From Flavobacteriaceae bacterium CG2_30_31_66 (GTDB lineage Bacteria; Bacteroidota; Bacteroidia; Flavobacteriales; Flavobacteriaceae), in contig MNYM01000005.1 in assembly GCA_001873065.1 (NCBI GenBank), forward strand, positions 26,805-90,804: a stretch of DNA of 64,000 nucleotides, read 5' to 3'. Below are positions 44,783-54,534 of the stretch, piece after piece. Positions within the stretch are counted from its first letter, which is position 1; each line of letters begins with the position of its first letter. The notes beneath the pieces are model-generated. The model had not been told where the DNA came from. It worked only from the letters and a program-made list of their open reading frames with translations, and made no database searches. The translations under genes were made by a program, and so were the position numbers.

Positions 44783-46972
44783 ATGAGAAATATACTGATT
44801 TTAACAGGATTTCTATTATCGAACTTTGGAATTTCATTTTCACAAACCAATGAAACTGCACGTAAAAATTCGAAGGAAATTTCACTCACAGAGATTTGGA
44901 ATGGTACTTTTTCACCAGAAAGAATGAATGCTTTGAATTCTATGAATGGTGATTTTTATTCTTTATTGAATTACAATCGTCAAACTAGAGAAGCAACTGT
45001 TGACAAATACAGTTACAAAACTTTGGAAAAAGTAGCCACTATTGTGAGTAGTAAAGATCTTTCTGAGATGAATTCGATTTCATCTTACAGCTTTAATAAT
45101 GATGAGACAAAATTGATTTTAGGAACCAATTTTTCAGGAATTTATAGACGTTCTTTTAGCGGTACTTTTTACGTGTATGACATTGCCTCCAAAGAACTTA
45201 TTTTGATTGGAGAAAACATTCAAGAACCTATTTTTTCTCCTGATAATCAAAAAGTTGCATTCGCAAAAGACAACAATATTTTTATCAAAGATTTTGCAAA
45301 AAACACAACTACACAAATCACAAAAGATGGGTTGAAAAATAGCATCATCAACGGAATTACAGACTGGGTTTACGAAGAAGAATTTGGATTTGTGCGCGCG
45401 TTTGAATGGAGTGCAGATAGCAAACATTTGGCTTTTTTGAGATTTGATGAAACAGCTGTTCCTACATTTTCAATGGATATTGTTGGAAAAGAATTGTATC
45501 CAACACAACAAGTTTTTAAATACCCAAAAGCTGGCGAAAAGAATGCAATTGTTACCTTGCAATTATTCAACGTTTCATCTAACAAAACTCAAAAAATTGA
45601 GTTAGGAAATTATGAATATATTCCAAGAATCAAATGGTCAAATGATGCCAATTTCTTGATTGCTAACACGTTGAATCGTCATCAAAACAACTTAAAACTA
45701 TATAAAATTGATGCTCAAAAAAGCAGTTCAACTATCTTATTAGAAGAAACTGACAAAGCCTATGTAGATATTCACGATAATTTGACTTTTTTGAATGACA
45801 ACAGCTTTATTTGGACCAGTGAGAAAGATGGTTTCAATCATATTTATCAGTATGATTTTAATGGAAAACTCATCAATCAAATCACCAAAGGAAATTGGGA
45901 AGTAACTAATTATTACGGATTTGATGCCTCAAAAAAAACCATTTATTATCAATCTGTAGAAAATGGCTCTATCAACAGAGGCGTGTATTCTATTGGTTTG
46001 AATGGAAAAAACAAAAAATTATTGAGTGAAAAAGACGGGCAAAATAGTGCTGCTTTTAGTAAAAACTTGAACTTTTTTATCAATACTTTTCAGTCAACAA
46101 CAAATCCTCCTGTTTATTCACTTTTCACTTCTGAAGGAAAAAAATTAAAAGTGATTGTGGACAATGCCGATTTGAAAACCAAATTAGCTACCTATAAAAT
46201 GAGTCCGAAAGAATTTTCGACTATAGAAATCAATGGAAATCAATTGAATATGTGGATGATAAAACCGTTGGATTTTGATGCATCCAAAAAATATCCTTTG
46301 TTCATGTTTCAATATTCAGGTCCAGGTTCGCAACAAGTTGGCAATACTTGGAATGCAGCCAATGATTATTGGCACAATATGTTAGCACAAAAAGGCATGA
46401 TTGTGGTGTGTGTTGATGGTCGTGGAACTGGCTACAAAGGTGCTGGTTTTAAAAAAATAACCCAAAAAGAATTGGGCAAATATGAAGTGGAAGATCAAAT
46501 TGCAGCTGCCAAAAAATTGGCTGAATTGCCTTACATCAATAAAAATAAAATTGGTATTTGGGGTTGGAGTTATGGTGGATTTATGAGCAGCAATTGTATT
46601 TTAAAAGGCAATGATATTTTTTCAACAGCGATTGCAGTTGCACCTGTAACTTCTTGGCGATTTTACGATTCCATTTATACAGAGCGTTACATGCAAACTC
46701 CAGAAGAAAATGCAAGTGGTTATGATGACAATTCGCCCATCAATTACTCAGAAAAATTGAAAGGAAATTTCTTGTTAATTCACGGAACTGGAGATGACAA
46801 TGTGCATGTTCAAAACTCGTATAGAATGATCAATTCGCTGATTGAAGCCAACAAACAATTTGATTTATTTATAGTTCCTGATAGAACTCATGGCATTTAT
46901 GAAGGTAAAAACATGCGCTTGAATTTATATACTAAAATGACGAATTTCGTTGAAAAACATTTATTGAATTAA
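44783..46972 (+). CDS. Dipeptidyl peptidase IV-type S9 peptidase
   Basis: A 729-residue exported serine peptidase (signal peptide ending ISFSQ). Residues 30-470 form the DPP-IV beta-propeller, and the alpha/beta hydrolase domain holds Ser in GWSYGGFMSSN, Asp in GTGDDNVHVQNS and His in DRTHGIYEG. The Glu pair for binding the peptide amino terminus appears in WVYEEEFGF. It removes X-Pro or X-Ala dipeptides in the periplasm. Two peptide transporters follow, which fits a peptide-feeding unit. Confidence 0.95.
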   Translation: MRNILILTGFLLSNFGISFSQTNETARKNSKEISLTEIWNGTFSPERMNALNSMNGDFYSLLNYNRQTREATVDKYSYKTLEKVATIVSSKDLSEMNSISSYSFNNDETKLILGTNFSGIYRRSFSGTFYVYDIASKELILIGENIQEPIFSPDNQKVAFAKDNNIFIKDFAKNTTTQITKDGLKNSIINGITDWVYEEEFGFVRAFEWSADSKHLAFLRFDETAVPTFSMDIVGKELYPTQQVFKYPKAGEKNAIVTLQLFNVSSNKTQKIELGNYEYIPRIKWSNDANFLIANTLNRHQNNLKLYKIDAQKSSSTILLEETDKAYVDIHDNLTFLNDNSFIWTSEKDGFNHIYQYDFNGKLINQITKGNWEVTNYYGFDASKKTIYYQSVENGSINRGVYSIGLNGKNKKLLSEKDGQNSAAFSKNLNFFINTFQSTTNPPVYSLFTSEGKKLKVIVDNADLKTKLATYKMSPKEFSTIEINGNQLNMWMIKPLDFDASKKYPLFMFQYSGPGSQQVGNTWNAANDYWHNMLAQKGMIVVCVDGRGTGYKGAGFKKITQKELGKYEVEDQIAAAKKLAELPYINKNKIGIWGWSYGGFMSSNCILKGNDIFSTAIAVAPVTSWRFYDSIYTERYMQTPEENASGYDDNSPINYSEKLKGNFLLIHGTGDDNVHVQNSYRMINSLIEANKQFDLFIVPDRTHGIYEGKNMRLNLYTKMTNFVEKHLLN

Positions 46973-46996
46973 TCACATCAAACATCAAAAAAAATT

Positions 46997-48421
46997 ATGA
47001 GCATAACAGTAAAACAACCCCATGAAAAAGAATTATTTGGACATCCAGTAGGATTGTATGTATTATTTTTTGTGGAAATGTGGGAACGATTTTCTTATTA
47101 TGGGATGCGTGCTATTTTAACATTATACCTTGCAGCCCCAATATTATTGGGAAATCCTCAATCAGGTTTTGGTTGGTCTAATACTGAAACCATCTCATTC
47201 TATGGAACATATACCATGTTTGTGTATTTGACTTCAATTCCTGGTGGGTGGATTGCGGATAAATTTATAGGTCAGAAAAAAGCAGTAATGATTGGTGGGA
47301 TTTTATTGTGTATAGGACACGGAATTTTAGCGGTCAACTCAGAATTGGCATTTTTCTCAGGACTTATTTTCATTGTTATTGGCGTTGGTTTTTTGAAACC
47401 AAATATCTCAACAATGGTTGGCGGACTTTATAAAACAGGTGATGACAGACGAGATAAAGGTTTTTATGTGTTTTATATCGGAATCAATTTGGGTGCTTTT
47501 TTAGGAGCACTCATTGTGGGACTTGTTGCAGCTAAATATGGTTGGCATTATGGATTTGGATTGGCTGGAATAGGAATGGCACTTGGTCAAATTGTATATA
47601 TGTATGGCTTAAAATACTTAACAAATGTAGGAGAATTTATAGGAAAAGCAGGTTCACCTAATAAAGATTTGCTAAAAAAACCTTTGAATAAAGTTGAAAA
47701 AGACAGAATGTTGGTGATGTTTTTATCTTTTTTAATCATTATTGTTTTTTGGGGTGCTTTTGAACAAGCTGGGGGTTTGATAAGTCTTTACACAGAGCAA
47801 AAAACAAATAGAGTTTTATCATTTACAGTGCCACTTATTGGTAATGAAATCCCTGCAGCTGTTTTTCAATCAATCAATGCTTTTTTTATCATTGTCTTAG
47901 GAACTGCCGTTGGTGGATTTTGGTATAAATGGAAAAACAAAGGAAAAGAATCATCATCACTCTTCAAAATGGCAGTTGGAGTAATTATCATGGCTTTTGG
48001 ATTTTTCTTTATGAGTAAAGCAGCAACAGAGGTAGTTATGAACGGAAACGAAATTGTTGAAAAATCCGCAATGATTTGGCTTGTGTTGGCTTACCTTTTT
48101 CACACCATTGGTGAATTGTGCGCTTCACCAGTTGCACTTTCATTTATCACAAAATTAGCACCTATTAAATACGCTTCGTTTATGATGGGCGCTTATTTTG
48201 CTGCAACTGGTTTAGGAAATAAAGTTGCAGGATTAATTGGTGGAATGTCGGAAAATGCTGGTGATTTCGAAGTTTTTACTGGAATTGGAATTACATGTAC
48301 TATTTTTGGTTTGCTAATTCTCGCAATTCTCAAACCGTTAAAAAGATTAACTCATGGAGCTGAAGATAGAGACGAAAATTATATCAAAGAAATTGAAAAT
48401 TTAAAAGTAACAGACAACTAA
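46997..48421 (+). CDS. POT-family proton-dependent oligopeptide transporter (first copy)
   Basis: A 474-residue membrane transporter of the PTR2/POT group with about 12-14 helices. It has the FFVEMWERFSYYGMRAILTL signature (the ExxERFxYY motif) and the second signature region GGWIADKFIGQKKAVMIGG. It imports di- and tripeptides with protons. The gene follows DPP-IV by 24 bases and is followed by a paralogue with similar motifs but only moderate identity elsewhere. Confidence 0.94.
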   Translation: MSITVKQPHEKELFGHPVGLYVLFFVEMWERFSYYGMRAILTLYLAAPILLGNPQSGFGWSNTETISFYGTYTMFVYLTSIPGGWIADKFIGQKKAVMIGGILLCIGHGILAVNSELAFFSGLIFIVIGVGFLKPNISTMVGGLYKTGDDRRDKGFYVFYIGINLGAFLGALIVGLVAAKYGWHYGFGLAGIGMALGQIVYMYGLKYLTNVGEFIGKAGSPNKDLLKKPLNKVEKDRMLVMFLSFLIIIVFWGAFEQAGGLISLYTEQKTNRVLSFTVPLIGNEIPAAVFQSINAFFIIVLGTAVGGFWYKWKNKGKESSSLFKMAVGVIIMAFGFFFMSKAATEVVMNGNEIVEKSAMIWLVLAYLFHTIGELCASPVALSFITKLAPIKYASFMMGAYFAATGLGNKVAGLIGGMSENAGDFEVFTGIGITCTIFGLLILAILKPLKRLTHGAEDRDENYIKEIENLKVTDN

Positions 48422-48436
48422 AATTTTACTTTATAA

Positions 48437-48466
48437 GAACCTCATATACATAAATTTATGAGTTTC
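48437..48466 (+). terminator. Weak hairpin between the two POT genes
   Basis: GAACCTCATA and TATGAGTTTC pair with one mismatch around a 10-base loop. No long T-run follows, so this may attenuate or protect the transcript rather than end it. Confidence 0.3.
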
Positions 48467-48488
48467 TCACTTTTTAAAAAGGCTCTCT

Positions 48489-50027
48489 ATGAACCCAATT
48501 GCCAACAAAGAATTTAGCTTATTAGGTCATAAACCTGCATTATTTGTATTGTTTTTTACTGAAATGTGGGAACGTTTTTCATACTATGGAATGCGTGCCA
48601 TTTTTGTCCTTTTTTTGACAGCTTCTTTTTCTGACGGTGGCTGGGAATGGACTAGAGAACGTGCATTAGGACTTTTGGGAATCTACACAAGTTCGGTTTA
48701 TTTAACACCTTTAATTGGTGGAATTATTGCTGATAAATTGTTAGGTTATCAAAAAGCAGTGGCTTTGGGTGCTTTGATTATGACACTTGGGCATGCTTGT
48801 ATGGCATTCGAAAGTGAAGTGACTTTATACTTAGGAATTGGTTTTTTGATTATTGGAAATGGTTTATTTAAGCCCAATGTTACTTCAATTGTAAGTGGTT
48901 TGTATGACACATATCCTGAACGAAAAGATGGTGCATATACTATTTTTTATATGGGCGTAAATGCGGGTGGATTTTTGGGCGTATTACTTTGTGGATTTTT
49001 AGCCAATAATTTGAATTATTCTTGGGGATTTGGACTCGCAGGTATTTTTATGTTTTTAGGTACTCTTCAGTTTTGGTTTGGTAAAGATATTTTTGAAAAT
49101 GTTGGCACTACTCCATCAAAAAAAGAAATTATTATTGAGGATAATGCAACTTCAGAAGCCCTTGAAAATTCAAATAAAATTCAAAAAGACAGGTATATTG
49201 TTGTTGGATTATTGGCTTTTTTTACGGTTTTCTTTTGGTGGGCTTTTGAGCAAGCTAGTGGTTCTATGAACATTTTTGCAAGAGATTATACGCAAAGAGC
49301 CTTGACAGGAAATTCAGCAATCATTTTTAAAATTGTAGATATCTTAGTTTCTACAGTGCCTTTGATTATTATTTCGTGGGTTTTGATAAAATTATTTAAA
49401 CAAACCATCTCCAAAATTACCCTGTCAAATATTATTTTGGGAATCAGTTTTGTAAGTATTTGGGGAATTGTTTTTTGGAAATTAAGTGTCATTATTCCTC
49501 AAGAAAATGCTGAAATAGAAGCCTCCTGGTTTTTGATTTTAAATTCACTTTTTATCATTTTTTTAGCGCCTTTATTTTCAAAATGGTGGGAAAGCAAATT
49601 CAATCCTTCGGCTGCAGTAAAATTTGGAATCGGAATGATTTTGCTCGGTATCGGATTTGCAGCTTTGGCTTATGGCTCAAGTGGCATTCCACAAGGTGCA
49701 AAAACAGCATCAGTTAGTTTGGTTTGGTTGTTTTTGGCTTATTTATTTCATACAATGGGAGAATTGTGTGTATCACCTGTTGGCTTGTCTTATGTTTCAA
49801 AATTAGTGCCCGCCAAAAAAATTGGTATGATGTTTGGAATTTGGTATTTGGTAAATGCTTTGGGAAATTATTTAGCAGCAAAAACAGGAAGTTATATTGA
49901 TCCAATTGTCGAACAATATTCCATGTCTTTTTTCTTTTTAATTTTTACTTTTATACCAATGGTTGTGGGACTTATTTTTTTAGTTTTGCATCCGATTATT
50001 AAAAAATTAATGCACGGAATTAGATAA
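48489..50027 (+). CDS. POT-family proton-dependent oligopeptide transporter (second copy)
   Basis: A 512-residue POT transporter with the same N-terminal signature (FFTEMWERFSYYGMRAIFVL) and GGIIADKLLGYQKAVALG. It is longer than the first copy, mainly in the middle around a charged cytoplasmic linker (KKEIIIEDNATSEALENSNK) and an extra hydrophobic pair after it. Tandem POT genes suggest duplication with divergence in peptide preference. Confidence 0.94.
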   Translation: MNPIANKEFSLLGHKPALFVLFFTEMWERFSYYGMRAIFVLFLTASFSDGGWEWTRERALGLLGIYTSSVYLTPLIGGIIADKLLGYQKAVALGALIMTLGHACMAFESEVTLYLGIGFLIIGNGLFKPNVTSIVSGLYDTYPERKDGAYTIFYMGVNAGGFLGVLLCGFLANNLNYSWGFGLAGIFMFLGTLQFWFGKDIFENVGTTPSKKEIIIEDNATSEALENSNKIQKDRYIVVGLLAFFTVFFWWAFEQASGSMNIFARDYTQRALTGNSAIIFKIVDILVSTVPLIIISWVLIKLFKQTISKITLSNIILGISFVSIWGIVFWKLSVIIPQENAEIEASWFLILNSLFIIFLAPLFSKWWESKFNPSAAVKFGIGMILLGIGFAALAYGSSGIPQGAKTASVSLVWLFLAYLFHTMGELCVSPVGLSYVSKLVPAKKIGMMFGIWYLVNALGNYLAAKTGSYIDPIVEQYSMSFFFLIFTFIPMVVGLIFLVLHPIIKKLMHGIR

Positions 50028-50076
50028 AATTTGTTTTAATTTGTAAAATTGTTTTAAAATTTTCGACCGATAAATC

Positions 50077-50601
50077 ATGAAAAAAATCAATTTAATTTTA
50101 GCAACACTACTACTAAGTTTCACAGGAATATCTCAAGAAAAAGTAAATTGGCTATCGTTTGAAAAAGCCATTGAACTAAATAAAACCAATCCGAAACCAA
50201 TTTTAATAGATGTTTACGCAGATTGGTGTGGTTACTGTAAAAAAATGGACAATGAAACCTATGCAAATAATACAATTGCAAAATATATCAATGAACATTT
50301 TTATGCTATAAAGCTTGATGGTGAAGGAAAAGAGGATATTCAATATAAAGGAAAAACTTTCCAACATAGAAAAGAAGGACGGACGGAATTTCATGAACTT
50401 GCTTTGGCATTTCTGGATGGTCAATTATCGTATCCAACGACACTTTTTTTAACAAAAAACGAAGAACTCCTTCAAAAAATTCCTGGCTATTTATCCAAAG
50501 AACGATTTGAAAAAATACTTGCCTTTTTCAATACAGAAGCATATCACAATAGCACTTGGGTAGATTTTGAGAAAAATTTTAAAAGTACTTTAAATCCTTA
50601 A
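50077..50601 (+). CDS. Exported thioredoxin-like protein
   Basis: A 174-residue protein with a signal peptide (LILATLLLSFTGISQ) and a thioredoxin fold of the Thioredoxin_7 type. The redox motif is DVYADWCGYCKKMDNE, with the cis-proline in LSYPTTLFL. The active site WCGYCK is typical of periplasmic disulfide reductases of Bacteroidota. The partner is unknown. Its stop codon overlaps the convergent comEC stop by a few bases. Confidence 0.9.
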   Translation: MKKINLILATLLLSFTGISQEKVNWLSFEKAIELNKTNPKPILIDVYADWCGYCKKMDNETYANNTIAKYINEHFYAIKLDGEGKEDIQYKGKTFQHRKEGRTEFHELALAFLDGQLSYPTTLFLTKNEELLQKIPGYLSKERFEKILAFFNTEAYHNSTWVDFEKNFKSTLNP

Positions 50602-52613
50602 TCACTTTTTATAAAAGCACCTTTTTGACTTGTATTATGAAAAGGTATTTTTAATTTTTGAGCGGTTTTTTCCCAACGTGTTGCATACGACTTGTAGTTG
50701 CTACCATCCACAATTATTTGAGTTGGCTGCAAGGTTCGTATCATTCTTTCAAGATTTATTTTTGGTGAATTGTGCAGAACAACAATTGGTTTTTTAAGAT
50801 TTTTTAGCTGATAAATTCCCAAAGTATCAATAATTAAAATTGGGTTGTTTTGATAAAAATAGATGTTTGAATTCAATTTTGTAAACGATTCTTGCACATT
50901 TTCAGCAATTTTATAAGAATCCGTAATCGAATTCATGCTCTGTATGCTATCAAGGTTGTGAACAAATTCGACCTTGTTTTTATCTCTAAAACCAAAAACA
51001 GTTTGCCTTGTTTTATGAAAAACAATCCATTCATTTTTTTTGTTTTTTTGGACTTTTTCAAGCAGAAAAAGACTTTGAAAAACAATACAACTAACCAAAA
51101 AATACGTTACTTTTTTAGTATTCAAATCCGCAAAGAAACGAATCCCAAAAAATATCATTCCATAACTTGCCAACATCAACCAGAGAGACAAGGAAATATC
51201 TTCGAATAAAAAGGCCTCTTGATTGGAAATCCAATTGATAAATGTATTCATTGTTGAAATAATAAATCCGTAAATAGTAGCCATAATTGGTGGCAAAACT
51301 TGAAAAACCGATAAAAAAATAACCACAATTCCTGTTACTAAAATAATTTCTAAAAAGGGAATAATGACAATATTAGAAAGAAAAAATAAACCAGGAAATT
51401 GATGAAAATAGTACAAACTCAAAGGCAAAACTCCTATTTGAGCTGCCATTGAAACAGTGGTTAATTGCCAAAAAAAGTCGAGAATTCTTGACTTTACTTT
51501 TATAAGAGAATACAATTTTGGTTGAATTGTAATAATTCCTAAGACCGCTAAATAACTCAATTGAAAACCAACATCAAACAGAAAAAATGGGTTGAAAATT
51601 AAAAGCAAAAACATCGATGAAAAAAGTGAAAAAAGGATGATTCTTTTGCTTCCAAATTGTTGACCAATTGCTAAAAACGAGAACATGGTTACTGCTCTCA
51701 CTACAGAAGCTGACAATCCAGCAACAAAAGCAAACATCCAGAGAATCAGGATAATGATAATTGTTTTTATTGTTTTTCCGTATTTAAAATGCTCCAAAGG
51801 TTTGAAAATATTCAATAACAAAATTAAAATAATTCCCACATGCAATCCAGAAACTGCTAAAATATGAATGGCTCCTGCTCGTGAATAATCATTCAAAAGT
51901 TGTTTTGATAAATCTTGTCTTTGACCCAACAAAAGCGCCGTTATTACTGCCAATTCGTCCCTTTCAAAATGATATTTCTCCATGGAAACTTGCACCAAAT
52001 CTCGAAATTGTTCAGACCAACCTTTAATGGTTCTTGTTCCTAGACCCAAACTTTTGAACTCACTTTTGTCAAGAAAAATTTGCTGACGAATTCCTTGTTT
52101 TTCTAAATATTTTTGAAAATTAAATTGGTGCGGATTTAATGGCGCATTTACTTCCAAAAAAGTAGGTTTTGAAATCAATAATTCATTAATCTTTAATTGA
52201 TTAAGCAAACTATCCTTAGTAAGATTTAACAGAACTGTTCCTCGTGTTTTTTGGTTATCAATTTGTATAACATCCACTTGATACTTATCATGAGAAGCAC
52301 TGGATTTTAATACTTTATCAACTTTTAAAACAACACTTAAATTGTCTGTAAAAAAACGCTCGTAATAATTGGAATAATTGGCGTCTTCCTGAATAAAAAC
52401 AGTCGAAATTCCAATAAAAAAAAAGTATCCAAAAGTTAAAAAAGTAACTGATTTTCGAAAATTTATAAATAAAATAATCCCTAAAAATAACAAGTGAATG
52501 ATTGCTAAAACCTTAAAATCAAACTGCCAAATTCGAAAATAGTATTGAACACAAATTCCTAAAATTAGAAATAATGTAAAGTGGAATGGTAAAAAATACA
52601 GTAACTTTCTCAT
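50598..52613 (-). CDS. comEC: ComEC/Rec2-family DNA uptake channel protein
   Basis: A 671-residue inner-membrane protein. The N-terminal DUF4131 part (three helices, then a soluble OB-like segment) is followed by the Competence domain, with the block AGAIHILAVSGLHVGIILIL and VAGLSASVVRAVTMFSFL. The C-terminal metallo-beta-lactamase-like domain seems reduced and lacks the HxHxDH motif, which is usual in this phylum. It should carry single-stranded DNA through the inner membrane during natural transformation. Confidence 0.9.
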   Translation of the reverse strand: MRKLLYFLPFHFTLFLILGICVQYYFRIWQFDFKVLAIIHLLFLGIILFINFRKSVTFLTFGYFFFIGISTVFIQEDANYSNYYERFFTDNLSVVLKVDKVLKSSASHDKYQVDVIQIDNQKTRGTVLLNLTKDSLLNQLKINELLISKPTFLEVNAPLNPHQFNFQKYLEKQGIRQQIFLDKSEFKSLGLGTRTIKGWSEQFRDLVQVSMEKYHFERDELAVITALLLGQRQDLSKQLLNDYSRAGAIHILAVSGLHVGIILILLLNIFKPLEHFKYGKTIKTIIIILILWMFAFVAGLSASVVRAVTMFSFLAIGQQFGSKRIILFSLFSSMFLLLIFNPFFLFDVGFQLSYLAVLGIITIQPKLYSLIKVKSRILDFFWQLTTVSMAAQIGVLPLSLYYFHQFPGLFFLSNIVIIPFLEIILVTGIVVIFLSVFQVLPPIMATIYGFIISTMNTFINWISNQEAFLFEDISLSLWLMLASYGMIFFGIRFFADLNTKKVTYFLVSCIVFQSLFLLEKVQKNKKNEWIVFHKTRQTVFGFRDKNKVEFVHNLDSIQSMNSITDSYKIAENVQESFTKLNSNIYFYQNNPILIIDTLGIYQLKNLKKPIVVLHNSPKINLERMIRTLQPTQIIVDGSNYKSYATRWEKTAQKLKIPFHNTSQKGAFIKSD

Positions 52614-52649
52614 AGTGAGTGAAAGTTACTAAATTTATTAATTGAAAAA

Positions 52650-53129
52650 CTAAAAAAAAGTAACTGCTTTTGCAAAAGTATTTTTCCAGTTATTCTCATA
52701 CATCGAAGAAATAATTACACCTCTCGTGGTTGTTGAATGAATAAACTGAACTTCACCGTTTTTAACACTGGTAATTAATCCAACATGATCAATAACTTTT
52801 TTTCGATTTCTGGTGACAAAAAAGACCAAGTCTCCTTTTTTGGCATTTTTTAAAGCGACCTCTTTTCCTGCCACAGCAATGTCTCTTGAAGATCTTGGAA
52901 TGATAATATTTTGTTCTTTAAAAGCTGTAGTAACCAATCCTGAACAATCCATTCCTTTATCAGATGTTCCTCCATACCTATATTTTGTTCCCAAATAATT
53001 CAGGGCATTGTCAACGACATTTTTGGGTTTGATGATAGATTTGCTGTTTGAAGAAAATGCCTCTTTCGTAGAAGTACATGCTCCCAGAAAAAGAGAGACT
53101 ACTAATAATAAAAAAAAGATTTTGTTCAT
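52650..53129 (-). CDS. NlpC/P60 (C40) peptidoglycan endopeptidase lipoprotein
   Basis: A 159-residue lipoprotein with lipobox LFLGACTS. The NlpC/P60 domain begins near residue 38 and has catalytic Cys in GMDCSGLV, His in IDHVGLI and a third polar position near FIHSTTTRG. It cuts peptide stems of peptidoglycan. It lies 4 bases after lpxB on the same strand, as part of an envelope operon. Confidence 0.92.
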   Translation of the reverse strand: MNKIFFLLLVVSLFLGACTSTKEAFSSNSKSIIKPKNVVDNALNYLGTKYRYGGTSDKGMDCSGLVTTAFKEQNIIIPRSSRDIAVAGKEVALKNAKKGDLVFFVTRNRKKVIDHVGLITSVKNGEVQFIHSTTTRGVIISSMYENNWKNTFAKAVTFF

Positions 53130-53133
53130 TTTG

Positions 53134-54246
53134 TTATTTTTTTAACTCGCTTACAATCATTTGCGCTACTTTTTTTGAAGCTCCTTTTCCACCTAATTTT
53201 TTTTCTAAATCGTAATATTGCAAAAATAGTTTTTCTCTTTGGTTTTTTGCCAAAATTTTTGAAAGTTCTTTTTGAAGGTTCTTTTTATTGAAATCATTTT
53301 GAATTAGTTCTTTAACAACTTCTTGGTCCATGATGAGATTTACCAAAGAAATATACTTCAATGTAATGATTCTTTTTGCTATTTGATAGGAGATATTTCC
53401 GCCTTTATAACACACTAGTTGTGGCACTTTGAACAACGCAGTTTCTAAAGTTGCGGTTCCTGAAGCTACCAAAGCTGCATAAGAAACGCTCAATAAATCA
53501 TAGGTTTTATTGTTGATAAACACCACTTTTTTATTGCCAATAATTTGATTGTAAAACTCGATTTCCTGACTTGGTGCACCTGCAATCACAAATTGATAGT
53601 CTTTATAATCATCAATAATTGAGAGCATTACTGATAACATTTTGGTGATTTCTTGCTTTCTACTTCCTGGTAAAATCGCAATAATTGGTAAAGTTGACAA
53701 GTGATTTTCTTCCCGAAATTGTTGCAAACTAACTTGAGTTCTATTAGCAATTGCGTCAATCAAAGGATGGCCAACAAACGTCACTTGATAATCAAATTTT
53801 TGATAAAAGGCTTCTTCAAAAGGCAAAATAACGAACATGTGATCAATATCTCTTTTAATGTCTTTGACTCTGCCAGCTCTACTTGCCCATACTTGCGGAG
53901 AAATATAATAATTAGTTCGAAAACCTTGCTGTTTTGCCCATTTCGCAATTCGCAAATTAAATCCTGAATTGTCAATAAAAATGACTACATCAGGCTTAAA
54001 TTTAAAGATATCTTCTTTGCATAACTTGATGAATTTCAACACTTTAACCAAGTTTTTTACGACTTCAAAGAAGCCCATGAAAGCCCTTTCTTTGTAATGA
54101 CTGACTAAAGTGCCTCCAACATTTTGCATTAAATCACCACCCCAAAAACGAATATCTGCACTTTTATCTTCCTCTAAAAGTGCTTTCATCAAGTTTGAAC
54201 CATGCAAATCTCCGGAAGCCTCGCCTGCAATTATATAATATTTCAT
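53134..54246 (-). CDS. lpxB: Lipid-A-disaccharide synthase
   Basis: A 370-residue GT19 enzyme that joins lipid X and UDP-2,3-diacylglucosamine into the lipid A disaccharide at the membrane surface. It begins YYIIAGEASGDLHGSNLM, has the central FIDNSGFNLRIAKWAK and YYISPQVWASRAGRVK, and the UDP-binding block ILPGSRKQEI; VASGTATLETALFKVPQLV follows. Length is normal. Its start is immediately after the stop of the small membrane protein upstream. Confidence 0.95.
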   Translation of the reverse strand: MKYYIIAGEASGDLHGSNLMKALLEEDKSADIRFWGGDLMQNVGGTLVSHYKERAFMGFFEVVKNLVKVLKFIKLCKEDIFKFKPDVVIFIDNSGFNLRIAKWAKQQGFRTNYYISPQVWASRAGRVKDIKRDIDHMFVILPFEEAFYQKFDYQVTFVGHPLIDAIANRTQVSLQQFREENHLSTLPIIAILPGSRKQEITKMLSVMLSIIDDYKDYQFVIAGAPSQEIEFYNQIIGNKKVVFINNKTYDLLSVSYAALVASGTATLETALFKVPQLVCYKGGNISYQIAKRIITLKYISLVNLIMDQEVVKELIQNDFNKKNLQKELSKILAKNQREKLFLQYYDLEKKLGGKGASKKVAQMIVSELKK

Positions 54247-54534
54247 TTAAAAAAACTTTAAAAATAAGGTTGTTAAAGCCGTTAAAATTGTCGCCAACAA
54301 AACCCCTTTTGCTCTGAGATCTTGGTTCTTTTTAAGAAAGATAAAAAACACAAATAAGTTGGGAATTGCTGCAATTGACAATACTTTTCCGTACAATTTT
54401 CCGTCGGCTATGAGTCGTAATGTTTCATCAAAAGAATATCTAGAAAAATATTCTATATAAATAAATATTCCTCCAAAAGTGGCGAAAATTGCTACCAAAA
54501 AGCCAATCAATATGTCTTTTTTTACAACTCCCAA
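54247..54534 (-). CDS. Small membrane protein between surE and lpxB
   Basis: A 95-residue protein with three hydrophobic segments (ILIGFLVAIFATFGGIFIYI, about 48-65, and about 75-92). It overlaps the surE end by 13 bases and abuts the lpxB start, so it is co-translated with lipid A and nucleotidase genes. No named family is recognised. Similar short proteins lie at this place in other Flavobacteriaceae as far as I recall, but this was not checked. Confidence 0.75.
   Translation of the reverse strand: MGVVKKDILIGFLVAIFATFGGIFIYIEYFSRYSFDETLRLIADGKLYGKVLSIAAIPNLFVFFIFLKKNQDLRAKGVLLATILTALTTLFLKFF

Noticed and set aside
44761-44785. AATATTTG directly before the DPP-IV start as a promoter
   Set aside because: Transcription would begin at or after the ATG, which is not compatible with the signal-peptide start of the protein.
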